Below are positions 27,932 to 34,994 of a stretch of 64,000 nucleotides of DNA, one piece after another (position 1 is the first letter of the stretch; each line of letters opens with the position of its first letter). The stretch spans positions 248,001 to 312,000 of the forward strand of contig NZ_BORO01000001.1 of the NCBI RefSeq assembly GCF_018333215.1. Direction: 5' to 3'. A program made the position numbers and the translations under genes. The notes beneath the pieces are model-generated. The model had not been told where the DNA came from and did no database searches. It saw only the letters and a list, made by a program, of their open reading frames with translations. This DNA is from Oceanobacillus sp. J11TS1. GTDB lineage: Bacteria; Bacillota; Bacilli; Bacillales; Amphibacillaceae.

Positions 27932-28232
27932 TTCCAATCTCCTTCTTAAATTGCTGAGATAAATAAGTGCTTCCGCCAAACTCGATGAATAAAGTATCAT
28001 CATCTCGCTTATTTTCTGCGTTAAAACCAATGAAGGAAAATGCAACAAATACCGAAACACAGATTGTACTGATAGGGATGACAGGAATAGATATTTCTTT
28101 ATTCCAAAAGCGATACCATTTCGACTTTTGTTCTGCGCATTTCAGGCTTTGCAAAACATCACGCTGTTTTGTAAAGCGAATGGTCTGTAACTCTGATTCG
28201 AGCTTTTTCTTCATTTCGTTATTCTCGGGCAT
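27921..28232 (-). CDS. Probable anti-sigma factor, membrane protein
   Basis: 103-residue protein: a charged N-terminal cytoplasmic helix region, one transmembrane helix (about 50-70, PVIPISTICVSVFVAFSFIG) and a short external tail. Position between an ECF sigma gene (14-base overlap) and the TPR protein gene (11-base overlap), together with this topology, suggests the cognate anti-sigma factor. No zinc-binding ZAS motif is seen. The start is ATG 28232 behind GGAGGTGG. The role is inferred. Confidence 0.6.
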   Translation of the reverse strand: MPENNEMKKKLESELQTIRFTKQRDVLQSLKCAEQKSKWYRFWNKEISIPVIPISTICVSVFVAFSFIGFNAENKRDDDTLFIEFGGSTYLSQQFKKEIGNEN

Positions 28233-28773
28233 GGGATGCCACCTCCATCGTGGATAATACATCTTTTAAAGAAGTCCTTCCTCGCTTTAACCTGGATTTA
28301 ATCGTACTTTCTTTTGTCTGGGTGAGGCGAGAAATCTCTGTAATAGTTAAATCGTTATAATAGTATAAGATAATTACTTCACGATATTTATAAGAAAGTT
28401 TTTGAATAGCATTAGCCAACTCCATGTTTCTCTCTATGCCTAAAATATTATCCTCTGGAGTTAGCCCGTTATCTACAGAATTCTCAAGTTTCTCATGACG
28501 CGATGCAAATACATTTTTAAATGTCAGTGTTCGCATGGTGCTTCGACACTGATTCCATACAATGGTTGTTAACCAGGATTTTAACCGATTTGGATTTTCA
28601 AGCTGATCTATTTTTTGAAAAGCTATAAAAAAAGTATCTTGGACAATTTCTTGAGAAAGCTGATAATCCTTTAATAGAAGAAAAGCAGTTCGAGTTAAAT
28701 AATCGCCATATAATTGCATGGTTTCGGTAAATGCAGCCTCTTCCTGTTGTTTGATACGATCTGCAAGTTCCAA
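28219..28773 (-). CDS. ECF-family RNA polymerase sigma factor
   Basis: Extracytoplasmic-function sigma factor with region 2 (QLSQEIVQDTFFIAFQKI) and region 4 (LSYKYREVIILYYYNDL, then the recognition helix TQTKESTIKSRLKRGR). The start is taken as TTG 28773, ten bases after AAAGGAG, giving 184 residues. The ATG at 28827 has no ribosome site and would place the gene's own ECF-type promoter (28798-28826) inside the coding sequence. It forms an overlapping three-gene operon with an anti-sigma-like gene and a TPR membrane protein. Confidence 0.88.
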   Translation of the reverse strand: MELADRIKQQEEAAFTETMQLYGDYLTRTAFLLLKDYQLSQEIVQDTFFIAFQKIDQLENPNRLKSWLTTIVWNQCRSTMRTLTFKNVFASRHEKLENSVDNGLTPEDNILGIERNMELANAIQKLSYKYREVIILYYYNDLTITEISRLTQTKESTIKSRLKRGRTSLKDVLSTMEVASHARE

Positions 28774-28797
28774 TGAATTATCGCTCCTTTCACTATG

Positions 28798-28826
28798 TAG
28801 ATGCTTTTTCTGATCAAGAGGTTGCA
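28798..28826 (-). promoter_or_regulatory. ECF-type autoregulatory promoter of the sigma operon
   Basis: On the minus strand TGCAAC (28826-28821), 17 bases and CATCTA (28803-28798) resemble the ECF consensus TGAAAC-N16/17-CGTCTA. Transcription would start about eight bases before the AAAGGAG ribosome site. Confidence 0.5.
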
Positions 28827-28988
28827 TAAAACGGAAAATTTATCTATTTTTTATGTAAGTGATGTGGAGTAATTATACGATGTAATTTTCTATTAGAATA
28901 GCATCAGAGTATAGATTGACTACATCGGTTTGTCTAGCTTATGATTAAATATACTATCAAAGTATGAAACAAGATCGTGAAGGAAGGA

Positions 28989-29558
28989 ATGAGTGATATC
29001 GAATTACATAAAATCGGTGAAAAAATTAAGTATGCAAGAAGACGGGAAAATAAGACACAGCAAGAAATTGCGGACGCTTCCAATATTTCTAAGAGTCTTC
29101 TGTCCAAAATTGAGAATGGGCAGACTGCCTCAGCGATAGCAACCTTATCCCGAATCTGTGATGCCCTGCATATACAGCTGTCATGGGTATTGGATGATAA
29201 AGAAGAACAGGATATTGTTATTCAAAAGAAAAGAAACCGGCCGCAAAAAGTAGGGGATGAGAGCATGGGCTATTCCTATGAGATTTTAGCTAATCGCTCC
29301 CAATATAGCGGAATTGAACCGACTATTGTACATGTTACACCTAAGTCTCAGAATCTGCGTGATGAAAAAACGTATACGCATTCACAGGATGAATTTATTT
29401 ATATACTAGAAGGGGAAATTGAATTATTATACGATGGAAAAAAGCAGCTGCTTCAAACAGGGGACAGTGCTTATTTTGCCGGCTCCAAACCGCATTTATT
29501 TCTTCCGGTGGATGAGCAGGAAGCAAAGGTGCTGACATGTTTTATCGATCGGGTTTGA
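28989..29558 (+). CDS. XRE-family regulator with C-terminal cupin
   Basis: DNA-binding regulator of about 189 residues: HTH_3 domain (about 8-62, TQQEIADASNISKSLLSKIENG) joined to a cupin_2 domain (about 105-185, with THSQDEFIYILEGEIELLYDGK). Such regulators sense a small ligand in the cupin barrel and often control amino-acid or polyamine metabolism; the ligand is unknown here. AAGGA lies close to ATG 28989, and an in-frame GTG at 28977 is the alternative. Transcribed alone, divergently from the ECF operon. Confidence 0.82.
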   Translation: MSDIELHKIGEKIKYARRRENKTQQEIADASNISKSLLSKIENGQTASAIATLSRICDALHIQLSWVLDDKEEQDIVIQKKRNRPQKVGDESMGYSYEILANRSQYSGIEPTIVHVTPKSQNLRDEKTYTHSQDEFIYILEGEIELLYDGKKQLLQTGDSAYFAGSKPHLFLPVDEQEAKVLTCFIDRV

Positions 29559-29690
29559 GCTTTAAAGGCGGGTGAGAGAAACTGCTGAGACTCGTTTGCA
29601 TGTAGGGCATATGCTTATTGCGGTTTCATGTTCACTATATTAGCTGTTTTGTAAATACCAACAAAAATTTTCTGCTATATAAGTATAGTA

Positions 29691-29730
29691 AAAAGCCTTT
29701 CACACCATGGTCTAGGAGTGAAAGGCTTTT
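29691..29730. terminator. Bidirectional terminator
   Basis: AAAAGCCTTTCAC (29691-29703) pairs with GTGAAAGGCTTTT (29718-29730), 13 bp, between the convergent XRE-cupin and flotillin genes. Confidence 0.9.
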
Positions 29731-29785
29731 ATAACATATCTATTTGAAGAAGATAGGAATTTCGTGCTGTTTATTGCTTTATACC

Positions 29786-31321
29786 TTAATTCTCATCATT
29801 TGTTTTCGCGGCAGCAACCTCTGATGCTGCCGGAGCTGCAGGTGTTTCCTTCGTTTGCGGATAAGCATTCCCTTTCGATGCACCTGCCAGTAATTCTTTA
29901 ATATCGATTCCAGAGGTTTCTTTTAGGTTTTCCTGCAATGTACTGATTAAGTTCGTTGCATAACTGGAGACTTTATTCGCGCCGCCATTTGGACCGTTGC
30001 TGCCTGTATCAACAACCGTAATCTTATCAATATTGGATAGCGGGCTTGCAACTTGTTTTGCATAATCTGGAAGCATTTTGATAACCATATCAAGAATCGC
30101 TGCTTCACCGTATTTTTCAAAGGCCTGAGCAACTTTTTCTTTTGCTTCTGCTTCTGCAAGACCTTTCAAGCGGATAACCTCTGCTTCTGATTCCCCTTGC
30201 GCGCGTTCTGCATCCGCTTTTGCCAAACCATCCACACGGATTTTCTCAGCTTCCGCACGAGCTGCTGTTTCAATACGATATTGATTGGCATCTGCTGTAG
30301 CCATTTCTTTTGCTTTATCAGCAATTGCCGCCTGCTCAACAGAATATCTGTCTGCATCCGCTTTTTTCTTCACTTCTGAGTCATATTGTTTCTCACGACG
30401 AAGAATTTCTTTTTCTTCTAGTTCAATTTGTTTTTGACGCTCAATAATCTTGATTTGCATTTCTTGCTCGGTAACTTCTTGCTTAGCACGAGCTGTTTCA
30501 TAGTCATAAGCTTGGTCTGCACGTGCTTTTGCACTATCTTGTTCACGGCGATATTCAGAAGTTTTTAATTGATTTTCTTTTTCTGATTCGGCAATCTCTG
30601 TTGCTCGTAGTAATTCAGCACGTTTAGCATCTTTTGCAGCTTCCGCGCGTTTAATTCGTGTTTCTTTCTCTGCTTCAGCTGTTGCGATGTCAGCATCACG
30701 CTTTACTTGAGCAATACGGGGCTTACCAAGGGATTCTAAGTATCCGTTTGTATCTCTTACATCCTTAATGGTGAAAGAAACAATAACTAACCCCATTTTT
30801 GCCAGATCATGAGATGCAACACGCTGAACTTCCTGAGAAAATTTATCTCGGTTTTTATAAATTTCCTCCACCGTCATAGAGCCGAGAATAGAACGGAGAT
30901 GTCCTTCCAGCACTTCTTTTGCTTCCATTTCCCGGTCTTGTTTGGATTTTCCAAGGAATTGTTCTGCTGCTGTAGCAATTTCACTGATAGATCCACCTAT
31001 TTTTATAATTGCTGTACCATCTGCTAAAACAGGAACACCTTGCTCTGTGTAAACCTCGGGAGTAGTTACCTCCAGTTTACTAGATAATAGACTAAGTGGT
31101 TCTGCTTGTTGAAAAACAGGAACCACGAAGGTACCGCCGCCACGAATAATTTTAATTTTATTTCCGGCTTCGTCGATATGGACATTCTTTCCCCCAAGAT
31201 AACTCCCTGTAACGATTAACGCTTCATCCGGACCTGCTGTACGATATTTTGTCACAAACAGTCCAAGTAGTGCTAAAAGAAGCGCGGCTGCTACAATAAT
31301 GACAATCCAAAGTTCCGACAT
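29786..31321 (-). CDS. floT: Flotillin FloT (YuaG), SPFH-domain protein
   Basis: Scaffold protein of functional membrane microdomains. An N-terminal hydrophobic anchor (about 4-24) is followed by an SPFH/PHB domain (about 27-200) and a long charged coiled coil with repeated EA-rich segments (about 210-400). The C-terminal tail is Ala/Pro-rich. The 511 residues match B. subtilis FloT (509). RBS: GAGGA before the ATG. The NfeD-type yuaF gene lies 159 bases upstream, with a sigma-W-like promoter in front of it, so control by envelope stress is likely. Confidence 0.95.
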   Translation of the reverse strand: MSELWIVIIVAAALLLALLGLFVTKYRTAGPDEALIVTGSYLGGKNVHIDEAGNKIKIIRGGGTFVVPVFQQAEPLSLLSSKLEVTTPEVYTEQGVPVLADGTAIIKIGGSISEIATAAEQFLGKSKQDREMEAKEVLEGHLRSILGSMTVEEIYKNRDKFSQEVQRVASHDLAKMGLVIVSFTIKDVRDTNGYLESLGKPRIAQVKRDADIATAEAEKETRIKRAEAAKDAKRAELLRATEIAESEKENQLKTSEYRREQDSAKARADQAYDYETARAKQEVTEQEMQIKIIERQKQIELEEKEILRREKQYDSEVKKKADADRYSVEQAAIADKAKEMATADANQYRIETAARAEAEKIRVDGLAKADAERAQGESEAEVIRLKGLAEAEAKEKVAQAFEKYGEAAILDMVIKMLPDYAKQVASPLSNIDKITVVDTGSNGPNGGANKVSSYATNLISTLQENLKETSGIDIKELLAGASKGNAYPQTKETPAAPAASEVAAAKTNDEN

Positions 31322-31480
31322 ATTTTTCCTCCTCTAAATTTTATTTATCAGACTGCAACAATCTAAGCTCTTTAATTATTTTTAAGTAAGCAGATACTGG
31401 CAATCTGATATCATCCACTAACATTCCTTTCATGAAGAATGAAGTTTCATTATATGTGAAAAGCTAATCTATGCAATTAG

Positions 31481-32008
31481 CTAATCCAACGATTGATAAG
31501 GACTAACATAGAAAACACCATCTTTTATTTCGATAATCAAGACCCGTTCCCCTTGAGGAATTTCTTCATTATCATAGCTGACAGCTGGTTTTGAAATAAC
31601 GCCGCTTTTCCTTTTTATCATTACTTCACCGTATCCATCAATTGGAATAGATACAATTGCAGTTCCAATCCCGCCAACTAAATCTTCTTCGGAATATCCC
31701 CATGATTGCTCGGCGGATCGGATAGGAACAAGAACAAATAAATGTAAAAGTGTAACAAAAATTATGCTTAGGATGGAAGCTGTAATTAGAATCACGATAC
31801 TCGGCCAGTTCATGAACCATTCGAGAACATACCCGATAGCAGATAAAAAAATGAAAAAGGAAAGTATAAGGACAGGATGTAAGAAGGGAAATGCTTCGAA
31901 AATACCATCCAATAGATCTCCAAATAATAAAACAACTACTGTCAATATTGCTGCGATAATAAGTACCCATAAATATAAATCTTGCATTGCGTAACCAAAT
32001 AAAGTCAT
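31481..32008 (-). CDS. yuaF: NfeD-like membrane protein YuaF
   Basis: Partner of flotillin. Three or four transmembrane helices (about 10-30, 40-62, 68-95) precede a C-terminal OB-fold NfeD domain (about 105-175, with VGGIGTAIVSIPIDGYGEVMIK). The 175 residues fit the short NfeD family. AAGGAGGG precedes the ATG. The gap to floT (31322-31480) shows no gene. A sigma-W-type promoter is 37 bases upstream. Confidence 0.9.
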   Translation of the reverse strand: MTLFGYAMQDLYLWVLIIAAILTVVVLLFGDLLDGIFEAFPFLHPVLILSFFIFLSAIGYVLEWFMNWPSIVILITASILSIIFVTLLHLFVLVPIRSAEQSWGYSEEDLVGGIGTAIVSIPIDGYGEVMIKRKSGVISKPAVSYDNEEIPQGERVLIIEIKDGVFYVSPYQSLD

Positions 32009-32044
32009 TATGTATAACCCTCCTTTCTCCTGCTCTTATTAATA

Positions 32045-32073
32045 TATACGTTTTAAACTTTCATTTGGTTTCA
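32045..32073 (-). promoter_or_regulatory. Sigma-W-type promoter of yuaF-floT
   Basis: On the minus strand TGAAAC (32073-32068), 17 bases and CGTATA (32050-32045), an excellent match to the sigma-W consensus TGAAAC-N16/17-CGTA. In B. subtilis the yuaFGI operon is in the sigma-W regulon. Confidence 0.82.
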
Positions 32074-32131
32074 ATTTTTTTAATTTATAGAGCTTCCTTC
32101 TGTTTTATGCATAATAACATAATAAAACAGA

Positions 32132-32153
32132 GGACCTTTTAAGAAAAGGCCCC
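32132..32153 (-). terminator. Probable terminator of the Spo0E-like gene
   Basis: GGACCTTTT and AAAAGGCCC form a short stem with one mismatch. On the minus strand it is followed by CTGTTTTATT. It lies 14 bases past the stop codon of the Spo0E-like gene. Confidence 0.5.
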
Positions 32154-32166
32154 CTTATCTCATTTA

Positions 32167-32346
32167 TTAATTTTGTAAATGAACTAATTGATTCATTAGT
32201 TCATCTAATTCTTGGCTGCAGTTAACAGTTGCTTGGGCAGCTAGACCATTTTTTTTGGCCTGCTGTAACATTTCACACCTCTTTTGGACAATAGAAAGTA
32301 CAATTTCTTCTCTATTATACTCATTCAGATTTTCCTCAGAATTCAT
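32167..32346 (-). CDS. Spo0E-like aspartyl-phosphate phosphatase
   Basis: 59-residue protein of the Spo0E family, which dephosphorylates Spo0A~P and delays sporulation. The family signature is near the C-terminus, NCSQELDELMNQLVHLQN, where the SQELD motif carries the catalytic Asp. The N-terminal half (about 10-40) is a predicted helix pairing with it. A weak AAAGGTG lies about 13 bases before the ATG. Which phosphatase of the family this is cannot be told. Confidence 0.85.
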   Translation of the reverse strand: MNSEENLNEYNREEIVLSIVQKRCEMLQQAKKNGLAAQATVNCSQELDELMNQLVHLQN

Positions 32347-32707
32347 GATTTATACTCTGCACCTTTCTTTAGCTATATTGGTTACAACAAATAGCGTAAT
32401 AATTGTTTTATTATCGTATCACCAAAAGCATTATCGCAAAAAGTAAAATAAAATGGAATGCTTTCGACAAAACTAGTGTTATTTCTTTCTTCTTTTTGTT
32501 GTAAAGCGTGCAATTCACTATATAAATGAGAAACTATCTGAATTGACAGTTGATAAAGGGAGTTTGGTGAAATGATAAAAGACATCTCCACGGGGGTGTC
32601 TTTTGTCATGCCTCGAAAGAATGTTATATTTAGATTTTATTGTTTTTTATGCAGGATAATATTCCTGCTGTGTAGAATATATGTATAGTGGAGAGGAGGA
32701 GAGTCAT
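32347..32707. other. Intergenic region with a hairpin
   Basis: No supported gene. AAAAGACA (32577-32584) pairs with TGTCTTTT (32597-32604), extended by CTCC/GGGG, a terminator-like hairpin. A very similar one lies near 32925-32942. A 38-codon frame beginning at ATG 32572 behind AAAGGGAG reads through the hairpin; it is noted but not called. Confidence 0.4.
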
Positions 32708-32902
32708 ATGAAAACGGCATACATTACTTTGTACACTGGCTGGGGCGGTCTAGAACAGTTGGATACATCTGGAGTTTGTATTGGTAAATTAGCTCGTGAT
32801 GAGAAATGGCCTTTTGAAATTCAAGTTCCCTTATCAGCAATTAAGATTGAATGGGACAGTAATGGAATTCCAGTGGTTATAAAAGTTGATTTGAATAATT
32901 AA
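32708..32902 (+). CDS. Small hypothetical protein, 64 residues
   Basis: Unrecognised soluble protein beginning MKTAYITLYTGWGGLEQL, with a mixed beta character (IQVPLSAIKIEWDSNGIPVV). AGGAGGA lies eight bases before ATG 32708. A terminator hairpin follows the stop. It has no membrane segment or known motif. Confidence 0.65.
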   Translation: MKTAYITLYTGWGGLEQLDTSGVCIGKLARDEKWPFEIQVPLSAIKIEWDSNGIPVVIKVDLNN

Positions 32903-32923
32903 TAAAGTTAAGTAGGAATAGAC

Positions 32924-32943
32924 ATCTCATTGAGGTGTCTTTT
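32924..32943 (+). terminator. Terminator of the 64-residue gene
   Basis: GACATCTC and GAGGTGTC form a short stem with a G-U pair, followed by TTTTG. It strongly resembles the hairpin at 32577-32604. Confidence 0.6.
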
Positions 32944-32982
32944 GTTATGTCAGAAATATAATAATACGAAGGGAGGGCAACA

Positions 32983-33094
32983 ATGAAAAAACAGAAGAGA
33001 TGGTTGCGTATGGCAAGATCACGAGAAGCGTATAGTGCCGTATGAAGGTGGTAAAAACTTAACTGATAAAACTAATGATATTAAATTTACTTAA
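32983..33094 (+). pseudogene. Possible frameshifted small ORF
   Basis: GGGAGGG precedes ATG 32983. The frame stops after 20 codons at 33043, but shifting by one base in the six-A run after the ATG gives an open frame of about 36 codons to the stop at 33092, ending VPYEGGKNLTDKTNDIKFT. It is either a broken small gene, a sequencing slip or chance. Not recognised. Confidence 0.3.
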
Positions 33095-33389
33095 CGAGAT
33101 TCTATTTCTAATGGATCATAAATAGAGAATCCTAAAAAAGTTGATCATTTTAAGCCGAAACATAACGAATTAGCATGCGCTGCGTGAATCTTCTATCCGA
33201 ATAAGGTTACATTGATACTACTGTTGATACAAAAACAAACTAAAATCAGTTGTACATACCTTAACTGCATTTTCTCTAGTCAGGCTAACATATTGTAAAG
33301 ACGTGGGACTAGAGAAAAAGTATAGCGGCTTTATTAAAAAAAGTATCTCAGAGAGGGGCGAGCCTCTCTAATAGATTATTTATGAGCAG
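33095..33389. other. Hairpin-rich gap downstream of the RocR-like gene
   Basis: No gene. TTTTCTCTAGTC (33270-33281) and GACTAGAGAAAA (33307-33318) are a perfect 12-bp inverted repeat. GAGAGG (33351-33356) and CCTCTC (33363-33368), followed on the minus strand by TTTTTTT nine bases later, form a terminator for the leftward rocR-like gene. Confidence 0.55.
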
Positions 33390-34751
33390 TTAATTCGATA
33401 GATTGTATTTTTTAATTTTTTGATAGAGTGTAACACGAGAAATGCCTAACTGTTTGGCAGCTTTTGATTTATTTCCATTAAAAAACTCCAAGGCTTGTTC
33501 AATCGATAATTTCTCCATGTTTTCTTTCTCCATTGGCAAAGTTTCCACATTGGCTAACGGTTGATTGGAAAACGAAGCCGGCAGAAAGCTTAAAACATCT
33601 TGTCTTGTTAATGTAGCTCCTTCATGCAAGATGACGATCCGTTCCATAAGGTTGCGAATTTCTCTAATATTACCAGGCCAATGATATTGTCGTAATACCT
33701 CCATTGTTTCAGCGGGCATTTCGGGAACGGGAACTTGATACTTGAAGGCAAATTGTTTTAAAAAGTTTTTGGCAAGTATTTCAATATCCTTTTTCCTCTC
33801 TCTTAGAGGCGGCATGGTTAATTGGATGACATTTAATCGGTAAAATAAGTCAGATCTAAATTTGTTTTCTTGCATTAATTTCTCCAAGTTTTGATTTGTT
33901 GCAGCAATAAAACGTACATCAACTTGCTTTCCTCGTGAGTCGCCAATACGATAAATGCGATTCTCTTGAAGAACACGGAGAAGCTTTACTTGCATGTCAA
34001 GTGGAAGTTCACCAACTTCATCTAAAAAAATTGTCCCGCCATCAGCCATTTCTATTTTACCAGCTTTTCCTCCTTTTTCTGCACCGGTGAAGGAGCCGCT
34101 TTCATAACCAAATAATTCACTTTCAAATAGTGCTTGCGGAATTGCACCACAATTGACGGGAATAAAGGCAGCATTCTTTCTTTTACTAGCGTCATGAATG
34201 GCACGAGCACATACTTCTTTTCCTGTACCGCTTTCCCCAAGTATTAAAGTGGTCGCATCCGTATTAGCTGTTTTACTGGCAAGTCGAATCATTTGCTTTA
34301 GCGCTTGGCTTTCTCCCTTTAATTTAGAAAAAGGAGAAGTAGAAGAAGAAGGCTCCATTTGCTGCTTCAACTCCTGTAATTCTTGAGAGGTACTTTCAAG
34401 ATTATCATTTAATTTTACAATATCCGTAATGTCGCGTTCGATAGAAATGACGCCAACTAATATATTTTCTCGATTGAAGACAGGAGATGTATTAATAACA
34501 ACATGCTTGTCTTTTCTTGGTTGATGATAGACATTTTTGACTGGTTGCATCGTCTGCAAAACTTTTATAATCATTAAGTCATCATGAGAGAAAAAGTTTG
34601 TAATCGGTTGATGGATAATTTGTTCTTTCGTAATTTGATAGGTTTCTTCTGCGGCATTATTCCAATAGACTACGTTTCTTTTTGCATCCACAATGGTAAT
34701 TGCATCATCTTCTGAACGTAATAATTCTTCAAAATATAAAATTTCATTCAT
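33390..34751 (-). CDS. rocR: RocR-like sigma-54-dependent activator
   Basis: Activator of arginine/proline catabolic genes. A PAS domain (about 5-115), a short coiled linker (115-135), an AAA+ sigma-54 domain with Walker A GESGTGKE (172-179), loop GSFTGA (219-224) in place of GAFTGA, Walker B FLDEV (242-246) and arginine fingers in the R-rich LRER region, and a C-terminal Fis-type HTH (about 415-450, KSKAAKQLGISRVTLYQKI). The 453 residues match B. subtilis RocR (461). It is divergent from rocA, which has a -24/-12 promoter, so rocA is the likely target. The PAS ligand is probably ornithine or citrulline in RocR; here it is unproven. Confidence 0.88.
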   Translation of the reverse strand: MNEILYFEELLRSEDDAITIVDAKRNVVYWNNAAEETYQITKEQIIHQPITNFFSHDDLMIIKVLQTMQPVKNVYHQPRKDKHVVINTSPVFNRENILVGVISIERDITDIVKLNDNLESTSQELQELKQQMEPSSSTSPFSKLKGESQALKQMIRLASKTANTDATTLILGESGTGKEVCARAIHDASKRKNAAFIPVNCGAIPQALFESELFGYESGSFTGAEKGGKAGKIEMADGGTIFLDEVGELPLDMQVKLLRVLQENRIYRIGDSRGKQVDVRFIAATNQNLEKLMQENKFRSDLFYRLNVIQLTMPPLRERKKDIEILAKNFLKQFAFKYQVPVPEMPAETMEVLRQYHWPGNIREIRNLMERIVILHEGATLTRQDVLSFLPASFSNQPLANVETLPMEKENMEKLSIEQALEFFNGNKSKAAKQLGISRVTLYQKIKKYNLSN

Positions 34752-34800
34752 ATTTTCACCTCAAGAATGTAAAGATATTTGTAAATATGCTAAACAGTAT

Positions 34801-34819
34801 GTGTAAATATACTTTACAC
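34801..34819. promoter_or_regulatory. Candidate upstream activating sequence for the RocR-like protein
   Basis: GTGTAAA-TATAC-TTTACAC is a perfect 7-bp inverted repeat, 107 bases before the rocA -24 element. A degenerate copy (TGTAAAGATATTTGTAAATA) lies just upstream. The distance suits an enhancer for a sigma-54 activator. Confidence 0.5.
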
Positions 34820-34866
34820 TATTGTTAATAAAATCGCTAAGAAAATCAATAGAAAAATAAAATTAT

Positions 34867-34905
34867 TGAAAACGCTGTCAAGATTTGCGGGGGTTGCAGC
34901 GTTTT
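34867..34905 (+). promoter_or_regulatory. cre-like site within a terminator-like hairpin
   Basis: TGAAAACGCTGTCA (34867-34880) matches the CcpA consensus TGWAARCGYTWWCW at 13 of 14 positions. The same bases AAAACGCTG (34869-34877) pair with CAGCGTTTT (34897-34905), followed by ATTTTTTA, making a hairpin. Both lie between the activating sequence and the rocA promoter. Confidence 0.5.
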
Positions 34906-34925
34906 ATTTTTTATAATTCTAAAAT

Positions 34926-34941
34926 TGGCATGTTTTTTGCA
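34926..34941 (+). promoter_or_regulatory. Sigma-54 promoter of rocA
   Basis: TGGCAT-GTTTT-TTGCA, with GG and GC ten bases apart, is a near-perfect -24/-12 element 54 bases before the rocA start. Confidence 0.9.
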
Positions 34942-34994
34942 TGTAATATACGTAGAGATAGAATCATATTATTTATTTACTAGGAGGTTTTTTT

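Noticed and set aside
32382-32609. 75-codon minus-strand frame
   Set aside because: Starts inside a hairpin, has no ribosome site and no recognisable sequence.
32572-32688. 38-codon frame beginning ATG 32572 behind AAAGGGAG, considered as a type I toxin
   Set aside because: It reads through a terminator-like hairpin, the ribosome site is 10 or more bases away, and no antisense promoter could be identified; kept only as part of the twin-hairpin observation.
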